Source: CBDHDN01 sp965261585
Lineage (GTDB): Bacteria; Pseudomonadota; Alphaproteobacteria; UBA6615
Assembly (NCBI GenBank): GCA_965261585.1
Contig: CBDHDN010000028.1
Location: 1 to 34,304, forward strand
Direction: 5' to 3'
Length of the DNA stretch: 34,304 nt
Each line of letters opens with the position of its first letter. Position 1 is the first letter of the stretch. Both the position numbers and the translations under genes were made by a program. This document shows, piece by piece, positions 16,238 through 24,316 of the stretch. The notes under the pieces are model-generated. The model did no database searches. It was not told the DNA's origin and worked only from the letters and a program-made list of their open reading frames with translations.

Positions 16238-17894
16238 CACCCAGCTTCGCGGACTGGCAAGGGAAAGCCGCCGCGCTGGAATTGAGGCGCCAAGGGCGCG
16301 AACTGGTTGGTTCCTGCCCTTCGTGTGGCGGTACAGATCGCTTCGCGGTCAAACCGGTCCAGGGCGGCGAGGCGCTGATCCATTGCCGTCAGTGCAAGGG
16401 CTTCGTCGACATCTTGAAGGCCGCCGGGCTCGCCGAGGATCGCCCGACCAATGGGGCGGCACCGACCCGCGAATTCGAGTATCGCGACCTGAGCGGCGAG
16501 CACTACCACAGCGCATTCCGCCGCGGCGACGGGCCGGACAAGAAATGCTGGCAACGAGCCCGGCTTCAAGGGCCTGCCCGCTGCCGTACCGGATCGAGCA
16601 CACATGCGGATTTCGGAGACCTGCCCATTGTGATCGCCGAAGGGCGAGCCGAAGGCCGACAGGCTGGCAGAGTCTCGGCTACGCCGCCCTTAGCATGGTG
16701 CGGCGGCGCGGAGCGCGGTTCTGCGGACCCGGTGGGACGCGCTGGTCGGTTACGACGTGATCTTGTGGCCCGATGCACGACCCGCCGGGCATGAAGGCCA
16801 TAGAGCAGCTTTCCGGCGTGCTGGAGGGGCTCGGATGCGCCGTCCGATGGGTGGCCGTGCCGGACGGCAAGCCGAAGGGATGGGACTGCATCGACGCATC
16901 CGAGGCGGACATTCACCGGCTGATCGAGGGCGCCGGGGATTTCGTCGTCTCCCTAGGGGCGGGACGAGACGACGAAACCTTTGTTCCGTCCATGCGCGAG
17001 TTTCTCGACATGGACCTGACCCCGCCCGAATTCCTCGTTGAAGGGCTGTTCACGGCGGCGGGATTGAACGCGGTCCGGCGCCAAGCCCGACACCGGGAAG
17101 ACGACGATTGAGCGCACCCTGGCGATGGCCGTGGCGCGGGGCGAGACGTTTCTGGGGCGCCGCACGAAGCAAGGGCCGGTCTTTCCTGGGGCTGTTCGAG
17201 GAAGACCCCGTCCTTCACCCGGGATTTCCTCGTGAAGATGGGCGCGACCGCGGCCGATCCGATCTATCCATGGATTCAGCCCGGCCCCGGAAAATCATGT
17301 TTGAGGGGTTGGCCGCATGGATAGAAACGCGTCACCGCACCGCGCTGGTGATCCTCGACACCATGGCGAAGGCCATGCCGGGCGTCGACTCTGAACGACT
17401 ATTCCGAGACGAACCGGGCAATCACCCCATACTTGCCAACCTCGCCCGCGACCACGCGGACCTGCATCCTGTTCTCCCATCACAACCGCAAAGGCGAGGG
17501 CGGCGACACCGGCGAGGAATTGCTGGGCTCGACCACGATCCGGGGCAACATGGACACCACCATGATTATTCGCACGGAAGGCGGACCGCCGCATCATGGA
17601 GACGACGCAACGCTACGGCGCCAACATGCCGGAGACCTATCTGGACATCGACGAAGCTACCGGGCCGCGTTGACGCCGCCGGAGAGAAGCGGGGAAGCCC
17701 GCCGCTCCGACATGCGCGAAAACATCCTCTACATCGTCGGCGAGGCCGGCGAGCCGATGAAGAAATCGGACATCGAGGACAAGGTGAAGGGGAGCGGCAA
17801 GGCGATCCGCGCCATGTGCGACCAGCTTGCCGAGGAAGGCGCGCTCACATCATGGAAACAGGGCAATGCGATCATGTATGCTCTACCGAATTGA
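16219..17894 (+). pseudogene. Primase-helicase (zinc finger, Toprim, RepA-like ATPase, winged helix), multiply frameshifted
   Basis: This is a replication protein of the satellite/phage type. From ATG 16219 it shows a CHC2-like zinc finger (CPSCGGTDRF, then IHCRQCKGF), then a Toprim-like segment broken over three frames (DLPIVIAEG, LGYAALSMV, VILWPDA-like). It continues with GLGCAVRWVAVPDGKPKGWDCIDA (about 16830-16905). The ATPase domain has a Walker A in DTGKTTIERTLAMAVARG (near 17090-17140), Walker B ALVILDTMAKAMPG (17341-17385), and HHNRKGEGGDTGEELLGSTT with a sensor-like His. It ends with a winged helix (MKKSDIEDKVKGSGKAIRAM) and ALPN-stop at 17894. At least six breaks are needed to join the parts. 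Twin palindromes bracket the ATPase half. Confidence 0.72.
16940..16977. repeat. 38-nt palindromic element, copy 1
   Basis: The arms TTTCGTCGTCTC (16940-16951) and GAGACGACGAAA (16966-16977) are perfect reverse complements around a 14-nt spacer. The arms and the spacer length are identical to copy 2 at 17895-17932, but the spacer sequence differs. Here it lies inside the coding sequence (GDFVVSLGAGRDDETF). Confidence 0.85.
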
Positions 17895-17932
17895 TTTCGT
17901 CGTCTCGTCTCTTCTTAATAGAGACGACGAAA
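17895..17932. repeat. 38-nt palindromic element, copy 2
   Basis: The same 12-bp arms at 17895-17906 and 17921-17932 with a 14-nt AT-rich spacer, beginning on the base after the stop codon of the primase-helicase (TGA at 17892-17894). There is no T-run after the stem, so it is not a standard intrinsic terminator. Fixed arms with a fixed spacer suggest a dimer-binding or origin-type site. Confidence 0.85.
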
Positions 17933-18015
17933 CGGCACCGGCAGGCTGGCTCGCCCTGCCGGGGCTCGCATGATGGACACGCGAGCTATTTGAAACCAAC
18001 CGGAGCGATGAGGAC

Positions 18016-18232
18016 ATGAGCGAGACCCAAGAATCGAAGATGACCCCCGAGGCGTTGCTGCGCCATGTGGCCAAGCATGGGGCAGCGGAGTGCGATGCAG
18101 CCTTGCGTCATCGCCATCGCTGCGCTGCATATTCGCGAGGGGCTGGACAATCTCGCGGCAGCGATCAACCCGCCGCCGTTCACGCCGGAAGAGATGGTTA
18201 AGCCGCTGACTCCGGACAATATGGAGGGCTGA
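18016..18232 (+). pseudogene. Small unrecognised protein upstream of the portal gene, frameshifted
   Basis: ATG 18016 reads MSETQESKMTPEALLRHVAK, continues HGAAECDA and then shifts near 18100 to VIAIAALHIREGLDNLAAAI, ending PEEMVKPLTPDNMEG-stop at 18230-18232. The combined protein is about 71 residues, helical and acidic. Its place before the portal gene is where a small terminase or a regulator could sit, but no HTH is evident and I do not assign a function. Confidence 0.45.
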
Positions 18233-18337
18233 ACGAATGAGGGCCGGCAGCAGGTACTGTGAGAGGCAGAATCGTGCGGGGTCAGGCTCCCATATCGCTT
18301 TCTGTCACGATTTTCGGAGGTCGCCCGGCCGCCCGGC

Positions 18338-18372
18338 TTGACATACCGCCTAGTTTGGAATCATTCTAAACT
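18338..18372 (+). promoter_or_regulatory. Promoter-like TTGACA with an overlapping palindrome before the head operon
   Basis: TTGACA (18338-18343) is followed by an almost perfect inverted repeat: AGTTTGGAAT (18352-18361), one C, ATTCTAAACT (18363-18372), 9 of 10 pairs. The -10 at normal spacing is poor. Core TTTGGAA-N3-TTCTAAA is one base from the alphaproteobacterial Irr/ICE-type box TTTAGAA-N3-TTCTAAA. It sits right before the portal start and could control the packaging operon. Confidence 0.4.
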
Positions 18373-18376
18373 GGCA

Positions 18377-19603
18377 ATGTTTGGGTTCCTGAACCGCCTT
18401 CGCGGCCCCGAGACGCGCTCCGCCGAGATCGATCTGGGCGCGCTCTATCAGTCTGTGTTCGCGTTCAGCGGCGGTTCGTACTCGTGGTCGCAATCGCCCG
18501 CGATCTTGGTTTCCAGCTTGGGCGTGCTGGACAACGCCGGGGCACTCTTGACCCAGAGTCGACGCCTGGGGCGGCAGAGTCCGCTGCTGATCGCCTACCG
18601 CGCCGTGATCGAGTCCGGAGTGCTGACCGGCGAGCCGGAGGCCCCGGAGTACGACGACGCCGTTCCCGAGGCCGTCGCCGAGGCCGTCGCCACCATGTGG
18701 ACGGACGCGCACGACTGCGGCCGGGAGCGCGATCTACTCGACCGCCTGGTCCTGGACGGCGAATTCTTGGAGCTGGACGACGGCACGGTAGTCCCGCCCG
18801 ATGGTTTCGAGCCGATCATGGCGGGGCCGAAGTGGCTCCGCACGGTAGTCGGATACAAGATCGGCACGGGCTCACGCGCCCGCATGGCGGGCCTCCGCTA
18901 CATCGGCGACCGCCCCATGGGCGCGGCCCGCGCCTTGCCGTGGATCGCCCCGGCGTTGCCGGGCGCGGCTGGACTTTTGAACGCACGCACCGGCGCCGCA
19001 CACGCCATCGGCACCATGGCGAAGATCGCCAGCGTGATCGCGAACGCCTCGCCAGACCGGATCACCGCGTCGGCTGGCGTGCGCTCGGGCCTCGTGGACC
19101 AAGCCGGGACAGCGGAACCGGAGCGACAGCCGATCCACGCGGCGGGCGTTGGATCTGTCCCTTACTTGCGGATCGGCGAGGAAGTGAAGCGCATTCAGTC
19201 CGGCCCGGACGAAACCGCCCGCAAGTACGAGTCGCAACTTGAGAAGGACGTGAGTTCCGCGTTGAACATGCCCTTGAGCGAGCTTCTATCCGACTACAGC
19301 TCGGGCAGCTTTTCAAATCTCCGCATGGCGTGGGTTGACGCTCAAAGGGAGCTTACCCGCCGCCGCAGATGGTGGCACCGCCGCTACCGCCTGCCCCTGT
19401 ATCTCGAAATCCTTTCCGACGCCTTCGCGGCTGGCCACCTGCCACGCATGACCATGCAGACGATGGCGGCGCTCAAGAAACCCGCATGGCGCGGGCCGAA
19501 GAGATCAGCGCCGCAACCTGAGAAAGAAGCGCAGTCCCTGGCGCTGTTGACCGACAAGGGAATCATCACCGCCGCCGACGCGCGGGATCAACTGGAGACC
19601 TAG
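18377..19603 (+). CDS. Phage portal protein, lambda gpB-type
   Basis: This is the dodecameric portal at the capsid vertex, through which DNA is packaged by the terminase. From ATG 18377 (MFGFLNRLRGPETRSAE; the frame is open to a TTG at 18338) it is about 408 residues. Family-like segments are RRLGRQSPLLIAYRAVIESG near the N-terminus, and in the C-terminal half YESQLEKDVSSALNMPLSELLSDYSSGSFSNLRMAWVDAQRELTRRR. The latter corresponds to the (A/G)-L-x-(I/M)-P-x-E-x-L-S-x-D-Y-S-x-x-x-(Y/F)-S-x-x-R block of lambda portals. The gene is intact, is first in the head operon, and lies 4 bp before the capsid gene. Portal type (lambda) and capsid type (HK97) come from different classical phage groups. Confidence 0.8.
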   Translation: MFGFLNRLRGPETRSAEIDLGALYQSVFAFSGGSYSWSQSPAILVSSLGVLDNAGALLTQSRRLGRQSPLLIAYRAVIESGVLTGEPEAPEYDDAVPEAVAEAVATMWTDAHDCGRERDLLDRLVLDGEFLELDDGTVVPPDGFEPIMAGPKWLRTVVGYKIGTGSRARMAGLRYIGDRPMGAARALPWIAPALPGAAGLLNARTGAAHAIGTMAKIASVIANASPDRITASAGVRSGLVDQAGTAEPERQPIHAAGVGSVPYLRIGEEVKRIQSGPDETARKYESQLEKDVSSALNMPLSELLSDYSSGSFSNLRMAWVDAQRELTRRRRWWHRRYRLPLYLEILSDAFAAGHLPRMTMQTMAALKKPAWRGPKRSAPQPEKEAQSLALLTDKGIITAADARDQLET

Positions 19604-19607
19604 ACCC

Positions 19608-20855
19608 ATGAATAAATCCGTACAACTCGCCATCCGGGCGTCGGAAATCCGTTCGGAGATCAACGGCCTGGAGCCGGGCGACGCCACCCTTGCGAAGCGT
19701 CGCGAGCCTCTAGACAGCCTCAACACCGTGGAGTCCGAATACCGGGCGGCGCTCACGACCGAGGCCGAGGCCGACGCCGGCTCCCCCGACGTTCACGGAC
19801 TCACCAGCCAAGAACGCGAGTTCCGCGAGCTGACGACGAAGGCCGAGCTTCGAATGGCGTTCCGGGCCGTCATGAACGGCGACCCGCTCAAGGGGGCCGA
19901 AAAGGAGTTGCAGGAGCATCGGGGCCTTGCCGGGCACAACATCCCATGGGATATGATCGGCCCCCGCCCTGCGCCCCGGACTGAGGATCGCGCGGACGCC
20001 GTATCTTCCGCGCCCGCCGACAGTCACCTGCAACAGCATCCTATCCTGGGCCGCGTCTTCGCCCGCTCCGCGACCGCGACCCTGGGCGTTGCCATGCCGA
20101 TGGTCGCGAGCGGCGAACAGAACTATCCGGTTGTCACGACCACCGACTCCGCAGTGATCCTGTTGAAGGACGCCGCCGAGGGCGACACCGCCGACGCCGG
20201 CATCACCGCGCACGTCATCGAGCCGAAGCGGCTACAGCGGTCCTATCTGTTCCGCCGTGAGGATCAAGCCGTCCTGGGCGGGCTCGAGGAAGCGTTGCGG
20301 GCCGATCTAAGCATGGCCGTCGCCGACCTACTCGACGCGCAAGTCCTGGCGGGCGATGGCACCACCGGCGCACAGTTCGGCGGCTTCCTGGCGACCGCCG
20401 CGAACGGGGGCCTGACCGACCGGAGCGACACACCGGCCCGCGTCACGTTCGCCCTGGCGGCCGCCGAGGCGGCGCGGGGCATCGACGGCAAGTTCGCCGG
20501 TGGCCTGGGCGAGTGTGCCGTCGTCGTCGGCGACGACACTGCCCGCGATCTGGCGTCCAAATTCCAGACGAACGACAGCGATTCGGCCTTGGCGTACTTG
20601 GGCCGCACGACCATGAAGACCATGGCGAGCGCGAACGTTCCCGCAGTCGCGAGCATGTTTCAGGAGGGCGTCATAGCCCGCATGGGTGCGGCTGGTGCAA
20701 ACGCCGTTTGTCCGACCTGGGATTCAATGTTCATGATCCGGGACGAAATCTCGGGCCGCAAGAGTGGGAAGATCGGCCTCACCATCGGCATGTTGGCCGG
20801 GTTCGACATCCTGCGCGCCGGTGGCTTCGACCGCCTCAAGTTCAAGGTCGCATAA
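19608..20855 (+). CDS. HK97-fold major capsid protein with N-terminal scaffold domain
   Basis: This 415-residue protein starts with a charged helical delta/scaffold region (MNKSVQLAIRASEIRSEINGLE.. to about residue 110). The capsid domain follows: IPWDMIGPRPAP, ARSATATLGVAMPMVASGEQNYPVVTT, AHVIEPKRLQRSYLFRREDQAVLGGLEEALRADL (E-loop and spine-helix region) and MIRDEISGRKSGKIGLTIGM near the end. RRED and the PKR-L-x-x-S-Y-L-F-x-x-E pattern are typical of this family. GGAGACC lies 8 bases or so upstream of ATG 19608. The prohead protease that would cleave the scaffold is encoded 2 bp downstream. No frameshift, in contrast to the element's left half. Confidence 0.85.
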   Translation: MNKSVQLAIRASEIRSEINGLEPGDATLAKRREPLDSLNTVESEYRAALTTEAEADAGSPDVHGLTSQEREFRELTTKAELRMAFRAVMNGDPLKGAEKELQEHRGLAGHNIPWDMIGPRPAPRTEDRADAVSSAPADSHLQQHPILGRVFARSATATLGVAMPMVASGEQNYPVVTTTDSAVILLKDAAEGDTADAGITAHVIEPKRLQRSYLFRREDQAVLGGLEEALRADLSMAVADLLDAQVLAGDGTTGAQFGGFLATAANGGLTDRSDTPARVTFALAAAEAARGIDGKFAGGLGECAVVVGDDTARDLASKFQTNDSDSALAYLGRTTMKTMASANVPAVASMFQEGVIARMGAAGANAVCPTWDSMFMIRDEISGRKSGKIGLTIGMLAGFDILRAGGFDRLKFKVA

Positions 20856-20857
20856 CC

Positions 20858-21361
20858 GTGGCCTTGGAGTACCGCTTCTCGGCCCTTGAGGTGCGCGCCG
20901 CCGATGGCGGGCAGATCGAGGGTATCGCCATGCCCTACGGGCGCGAGGCGGACATTGCCGGATTGTTCCGCGAGTCCGTGGACGCCGGGGCGTTCGGAAG
21001 CATCAGTGACGTGATCTTAAATGTGATGCACGACCGGAACGAACCGCTGGCCCGGACGGAAGGCGGCGGCCTCACCTTTGAAGACGGGGCCGACCGGCTG
21101 TGGCTGCGCGCCGACATACCGGAGTATCGCGCAGACGTGCGGGATCAAGTGAAGCGGCGCATATATCGCGGCTTCTCTGTCGAGATGGAAGTGAAGGCCG
21201 AGGACTGGCCGAGCCCGGACAAGCGCATCATTCGAGCCGCGACCCTGTGGGGCATCGGCTTAGTCGATAGACCAGCCTACGGCGAAGCAACCGCCGAGAT
21301 CGCCAAGCGGGCGAAAGAGGCGTGCCGGGCGGGGACGCGCCTGTGGCCGCTGGCCGTATAA
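20858..21361 (+). CDS. HK97-type prohead protease (S78)
   Basis: A 167-residue capsid maturation protease starting at GTG 20858, two bases after the capsid stop (MALEYRFSALEVRAADGGQIEGIAMPYG). The catalytic His is in LNVMHDRNEPLART and the Ser in IYRGFSVEMEVKAEDW. The strand RAATLWGIGLVDRPAYGEA is the usual x-x-x-L-x-x-(I/V)-(G/S)-L-V-x-x-P-A-Y of S78 proteases. It cleaves the capsid delta domain before or during packaging. It overlaps the start of the terminase gene. Position after rather than before the capsid gene is less usual than the HK97 order. Confidence 0.87.
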   Translation: MALEYRFSALEVRAADGGQIEGIAMPYGREADIAGLFRESVDAGAFGSISDVILNVMHDRNEPLARTEGGGLTFEDGADRLWLRADIPEYRADVRDQVKRRIYRGFSVEMEVKAEDWPSPDKRIIRAATLWGIGLVDRPAYGEATAEIAKRAKEACRAGTRLWPLAV

Positions 21362-23172
21362 GCGCACTCCGGCGCTGGTCTCTCCGTAACCTGATAGTCG
21401 CGGACGGACCCCGTGCCGGGAGGCCGTTCCGCATCGCCTCGCCGCCGTGGGGCGAAGTGCTCGACGCCATGGACGATCCCGACCTTGAACAAGTCACGAT
21501 CAGGGGCAGCGTCCAGAGCGGCAAGACCGCCTCATTGATCGCTGCGGGCCTGGGCCATATGGCCGCCGGTCGGTCGGTGCTGATCTTCGAGCCGGACGAT
21601 AAGCTCAAACGCGCCCTTGCAACCCGCGTGCTCGCCTGGGGCCGCCTCTGTAAAGACGACGCGATCCAGGAAGCCTACGAGCCGAAGCGGCCACCCTTCG
21701 CACGAAGCACCTCGTCAGGAGGCCGCCTTGAAGTCATCAGCGCACGCGAGGGCGGCGCTGGCGTCATGCGGACGGCAGAGATTGTGGTCGTTGACGAGTT
21801 GCGCCTGTTCCACGTCGATCTACTCGGCGACCTGATCGACCGCATGGCGGCCTACGGCGGCAAGGGCCGACTGATAACCGCCAGCTCCGCCGGGTATCAA
21901 GACGAGTGCCGGACAACGACCGAGCTTGAGAAATCCGATTCCCGCCGCTGGTTTCTCAGGTGCCCGGAGTGCGGGCAGGAGAACGTCGCCGATTGGAAGA
22001 ACACGATTTACAAGGCGCGACGGTACCCGCACTACGTCATGCCGTGCTGCGGATCGGCCCTGGAGGGCATCTCGTTCCGGCGAGCCGTCCAGGCGGGCCG
22101 CTGGTGCCCCACAAAGGACGAAATGGTGCCCGGCACGCGGGGCTATCATCTGGACGCCTTCACGTCGCCCTTCGAGTCCTTGCGGACCATCGTGCGCCAG
22201 TGGAAGCGGGCCGACGCGCACCGCAAGCAAACCGGCAGCATGGCCGAAGTCATCTCGTTTCAGACCGGGCGCCTGGCGATCCCGTACAAGCCCGAGGCGG
22301 CGCAAGGCGTGACCCCGGAAGCGCTGCGCTCGTCGTGCAGGGAAGACTACGACCCCAACATCGTCCCGGCGGGCGCCGCCGTCATAGTCGGGGCCTGCGA
22401 CGTTCAAGACAACAGATTGGAGGCCGAAGTCTCCGCTTGGGGCCTCGTGGAAGTCGAGCGGGACGACGCATCACAACTGAAGGGCTGGGGCAGTCACGAG
22501 TTCCGGGGGCTCCAACACGGCGGGCGCTGGTATCGGCTTCGCCGTTGGGCGTTGGAATATCGCAGATTCTATGGCGACCCCGGCGCGGAGTCGCTGTGGG
22601 AAGGTCTGGCCGAGTTCATGGAGCGCCCGCGACCGCACGCGACCGGCCCGCTGTTGCGCCCCGTTGTCGTCGGCATCGACATTGGCGGCCACTACGGCCC
22701 CCAGGTGGCCACGTTTTGCAAGGACAGGGGCTCCGGCTATCAACCCCTCAAGGGCCTGCCTCCGCAACGGTACGGCGCAGTCCTGGCACGTCGTTCCGTG
22801 ACCGCCGACAGTCTGGAAAGCTACGGCCCCGAGGGCCTGATGCTGGTATGCGGGAACGCCGGCAAGGCGTCGTGTTTCTCGCTCATGCGCCAGTCAATCG
22901 CGGGCGCCGAGCCGCGCCCGATGGTCTGGCCGATGGACGAAACCCGGTATGGCCCCGAGGAATTCGAGGGCATCGTTTCCGAAACCTTGATGAGGACTCT
23001 CGACAAGCGCACCGGCGCGACCCGCTTGATGTGGCGGAAAATCGCGCGGGCGAATGAGCCGCTCGACGTGCTCGTGTACTCGCTCGCGCTCGTCAGTCAC
23101 CTGGGCCTGGGTTTCATGCTCGCCGAGGCCGACGCCATCGCCAGCGCCGCCGAACGGAAGGACGCCGCATGA
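21343..23172 (+). CDS. Terminase large subunit, GpA-type
   Basis: The motor ATPase and nuclease that cuts and packages DNA. It has a Walker A-like GSVQSGKT, Walker B IVVVDELRLF and the motif-III-like ITASSAGYQDE. A zinc-finger-like cluster follows (CPECGQEN.. and MPCCGSALEG), as in GpA-family proteins. The nuclease domain shows Asp in VGACDVQDNRLE and VVVGIDIGGHYG, and the ending ANEPLDVLVYSLALVSHLGL. I prefer GTG 21343 (MAAGRISALRRW; 609 residues); GTG 21322 is possible. It overlaps the protease gene and shares ATGA with the next gene. No small terminase subunit is recognisable nearby, though one is normally needed for site recognition. Confidence 0.88.
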   Translation: MAAGRISALRRWSLRNLIVADGPRAGRPFRIASPPWGEVLDAMDDPDLEQVTIRGSVQSGKTASLIAAGLGHMAAGRSVLIFEPDDKLKRALATRVLAWGRLCKDDAIQEAYEPKRPPFARSTSSGGRLEVISAREGGAGVMRTAEIVVVDELRLFHVDLLGDLIDRMAAYGGKGRLITASSAGYQDECRTTTELEKSDSRRWFLRCPECGQENVADWKNTIYKARRYPHYVMPCCGSALEGISFRRAVQAGRWCPTKDEMVPGTRGYHLDAFTSPFESLRTIVRQWKRADAHRKQTGSMAEVISFQTGRLAIPYKPEAAQGVTPEALRSSCREDYDPNIVPAGAAVIVGACDVQDNRLEAEVSAWGLVEVERDDASQLKGWGSHEFRGLQHGGRWYRLRRWALEYRRFYGDPGAESLWEGLAEFMERPRPHATGPLLRPVVVGIDIGGHYGPQVATFCKDRGSGYQPLKGLPPQRYGAVLARRSVTADSLESYGPEGLMLVCGNAGKASCFSLMRQSIAGAEPRPMVWPMDETRYGPEEFEGIVSETLMRTLDKRTGATRLMWRKIARANEPLDVLVYSLALVSHLGLGFMLAEADAIASAAERKDAA

Positions 23173-23849
23173 GCCGCACGCCGACAGATATCATCGAGGT
23201 CGAGTTTGGCGAAGACGTTCGATACTCACCGCCGCCTGGGGCCGACCGCTGGACCGCGTTTCGGCGAACGGACATCATGGCCGCCATGAGCGAGACGGGC
23301 TTCGCAAACCCGAACATCACTTACGGTGGCGAACCGCCGACGTGGGCCGTCATGGGTGGGTGGAATATCGCCGCTGACCAGTACATTCCAATTCCCGCGT
23401 TCACGGGAAGTATTACAGCGCCCGCGACCGGCTTCGAGCACGTCGCCAGTGCGGCGGGTTTTGACGTCGATTGGAACACCCTGGCCAGCGCGACCGCGAG
23501 CGGTCTCCGCGAGGCGTTGATGGTCGTCGCCTATGAAAACGGCCTCGCCACGCACAAGACGATTTTTCGAGTCCCGGCTGCGTCGGCAGTCGACGTCGTC
23601 GTGATCGCAGCGCAAGAGCGCCGGCATCTTATGTCCCTTCTCCAGGTCCGCGACCATCGGGCGGGCTCGGGCGGCATAATCAAGCAAGACCACGGCGAAG
23701 GCTCGGGCGAGGAATTCGAATCGCTGGCCGTCCTGGATCGCCGGATCGCCAAGTGCCGCGCCCGGATCGCATGGTTCGAGCAGGCGGCGGAAGGGAACGA
23801 CCTGCCCGGCGCCGCCTGGGCCGGACTGACGGGCGCTCGTCACCGATGA
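23169..23849 (+). CDS. Unrecognised protein in the packaging operon; C-terminus gpW-like
   Basis: A 226-residue protein translationally coupled to the terminase (ATGA overlap). Residues 1-150 contain a Gly/Pro/aromatic-rich region (NPNITYGGEPPTWAVMGGWN, QYIPIPAFTGSITAP) that looks beta-rich, like a decoration or adaptor protein. The C-terminal third is helical (ESLAVLDRRIAKCRARIAWFEQAAEG) and resembles small head-completion/gpW-like helices. I do not recognise the family as a whole. As the only sizeable unknown between TerL and attR it may complete the capsid or connect it to a helper tail; that is inference from position. Confidence 0.7.
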   Translation: MSRTPTDIIEVEFGEDVRYSPPPGADRWTAFRRTDIMAAMSETGFANPNITYGGEPPTWAVMGGWNIAADQYIPIPAFTGSITAPATGFEHVASAAGFDVDWNTLASATASGLREALMVVAYENGLATHKTIFRVPAASAVDVVVIAAQERRHLMSLLQVRDHRAGSGGIIKQDHGEGSGEEFESLAVLDRRIAKCRARIAWFEQAAEGNDLPGAAWAGLTGARHR

Positions 23850-24172
23850 GTGCTGTGGCCAGCGTGATTGCGGAGACGGGCGGTTTCAGCTTGTCGCACC
23901 CGGTGAACCTCGTTCACTACGGCGGCACGAAATCTTCAACGAGAGCCATCATTAGCAAACTGCCGCAAACGCCTTCGCAGTTGATGGGTAGCTTTTCCAA
24001 GAGCGGCTGGATCGCCTGGGTGCTGATAGAGCCCAAGCGCCGCCCCGTGGAATTCCTCACCAGTGCCGCCAGCGGGCGACGCTGGCGCGTGCTGTCCCAA
24101 GAGGATCGCACGTCGCCACCGACTGACTCGACCGGGAAGCGGACCAACTTCCTGCAACTGATCGACGCATAA
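23846..24172 (+). CDS. Unrecognised 108-residue protein, last gene of the element
   Basis: ATG 23846 overlaps the previous TGA (ATGA) and the gene ends at TAA 24172. The sequence MSAVASVIAETGGFSLSHPV, KSSTRAIISKLPQTPSQLMG, GWIAWVLIEPKRRPVEFLTS is not known to me. Mixed alpha/beta, no signal peptide or TM. Coupling to the head operon suggests a structural or packaging role such as a head-tail adaptor; a helper-interference protein is another option at a satellite's distal end. About 80 bp separate it from the 19-bp repeat by attR. Confidence 0.65.
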   Translation: MSAVASVIAETGGFSLSHPVNLVHYGGTKSSTRAIISKLPQTPSQLMGSFSKSGWIAWVLIEPKRRPVEFLTSAASGRRWRVLSQEDRTSPPTDSTGKRTNFLQLIDA

Positions 24173-24250
24173 AACTGGCGGGACTTCCTTCGACCCGCCG
24201 GGCCGCCGCGCCCGTTGACGCCATCAGCCGGGCGCGGCGGCACCTCCCGT

Positions 24251-24269
24251 TGGCGACATATTGGCGACA
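24251..24269 (+). repeat. Right copy of the 19-bp repeat, candidate integrase arm site
   Basis: TGGCGACATATTGGCGACA is identical to 14294-14312 and in the same orientation, 54 bp before the attR core. Confidence 0.55.
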
Positions 24270-24316
24270 CGCTCGCGCCGCCGTGTTTCCCGCTTGCAGC
24301 TAAGCCTTTGAAAAGA

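Noticed and set aside
17895..17932. Intrinsic terminator after the primase-helicase
   Set aside because: There is a strong stem but a 14-nt loop and no following T-run, and the same structure occurs inside the coding sequence upstream.
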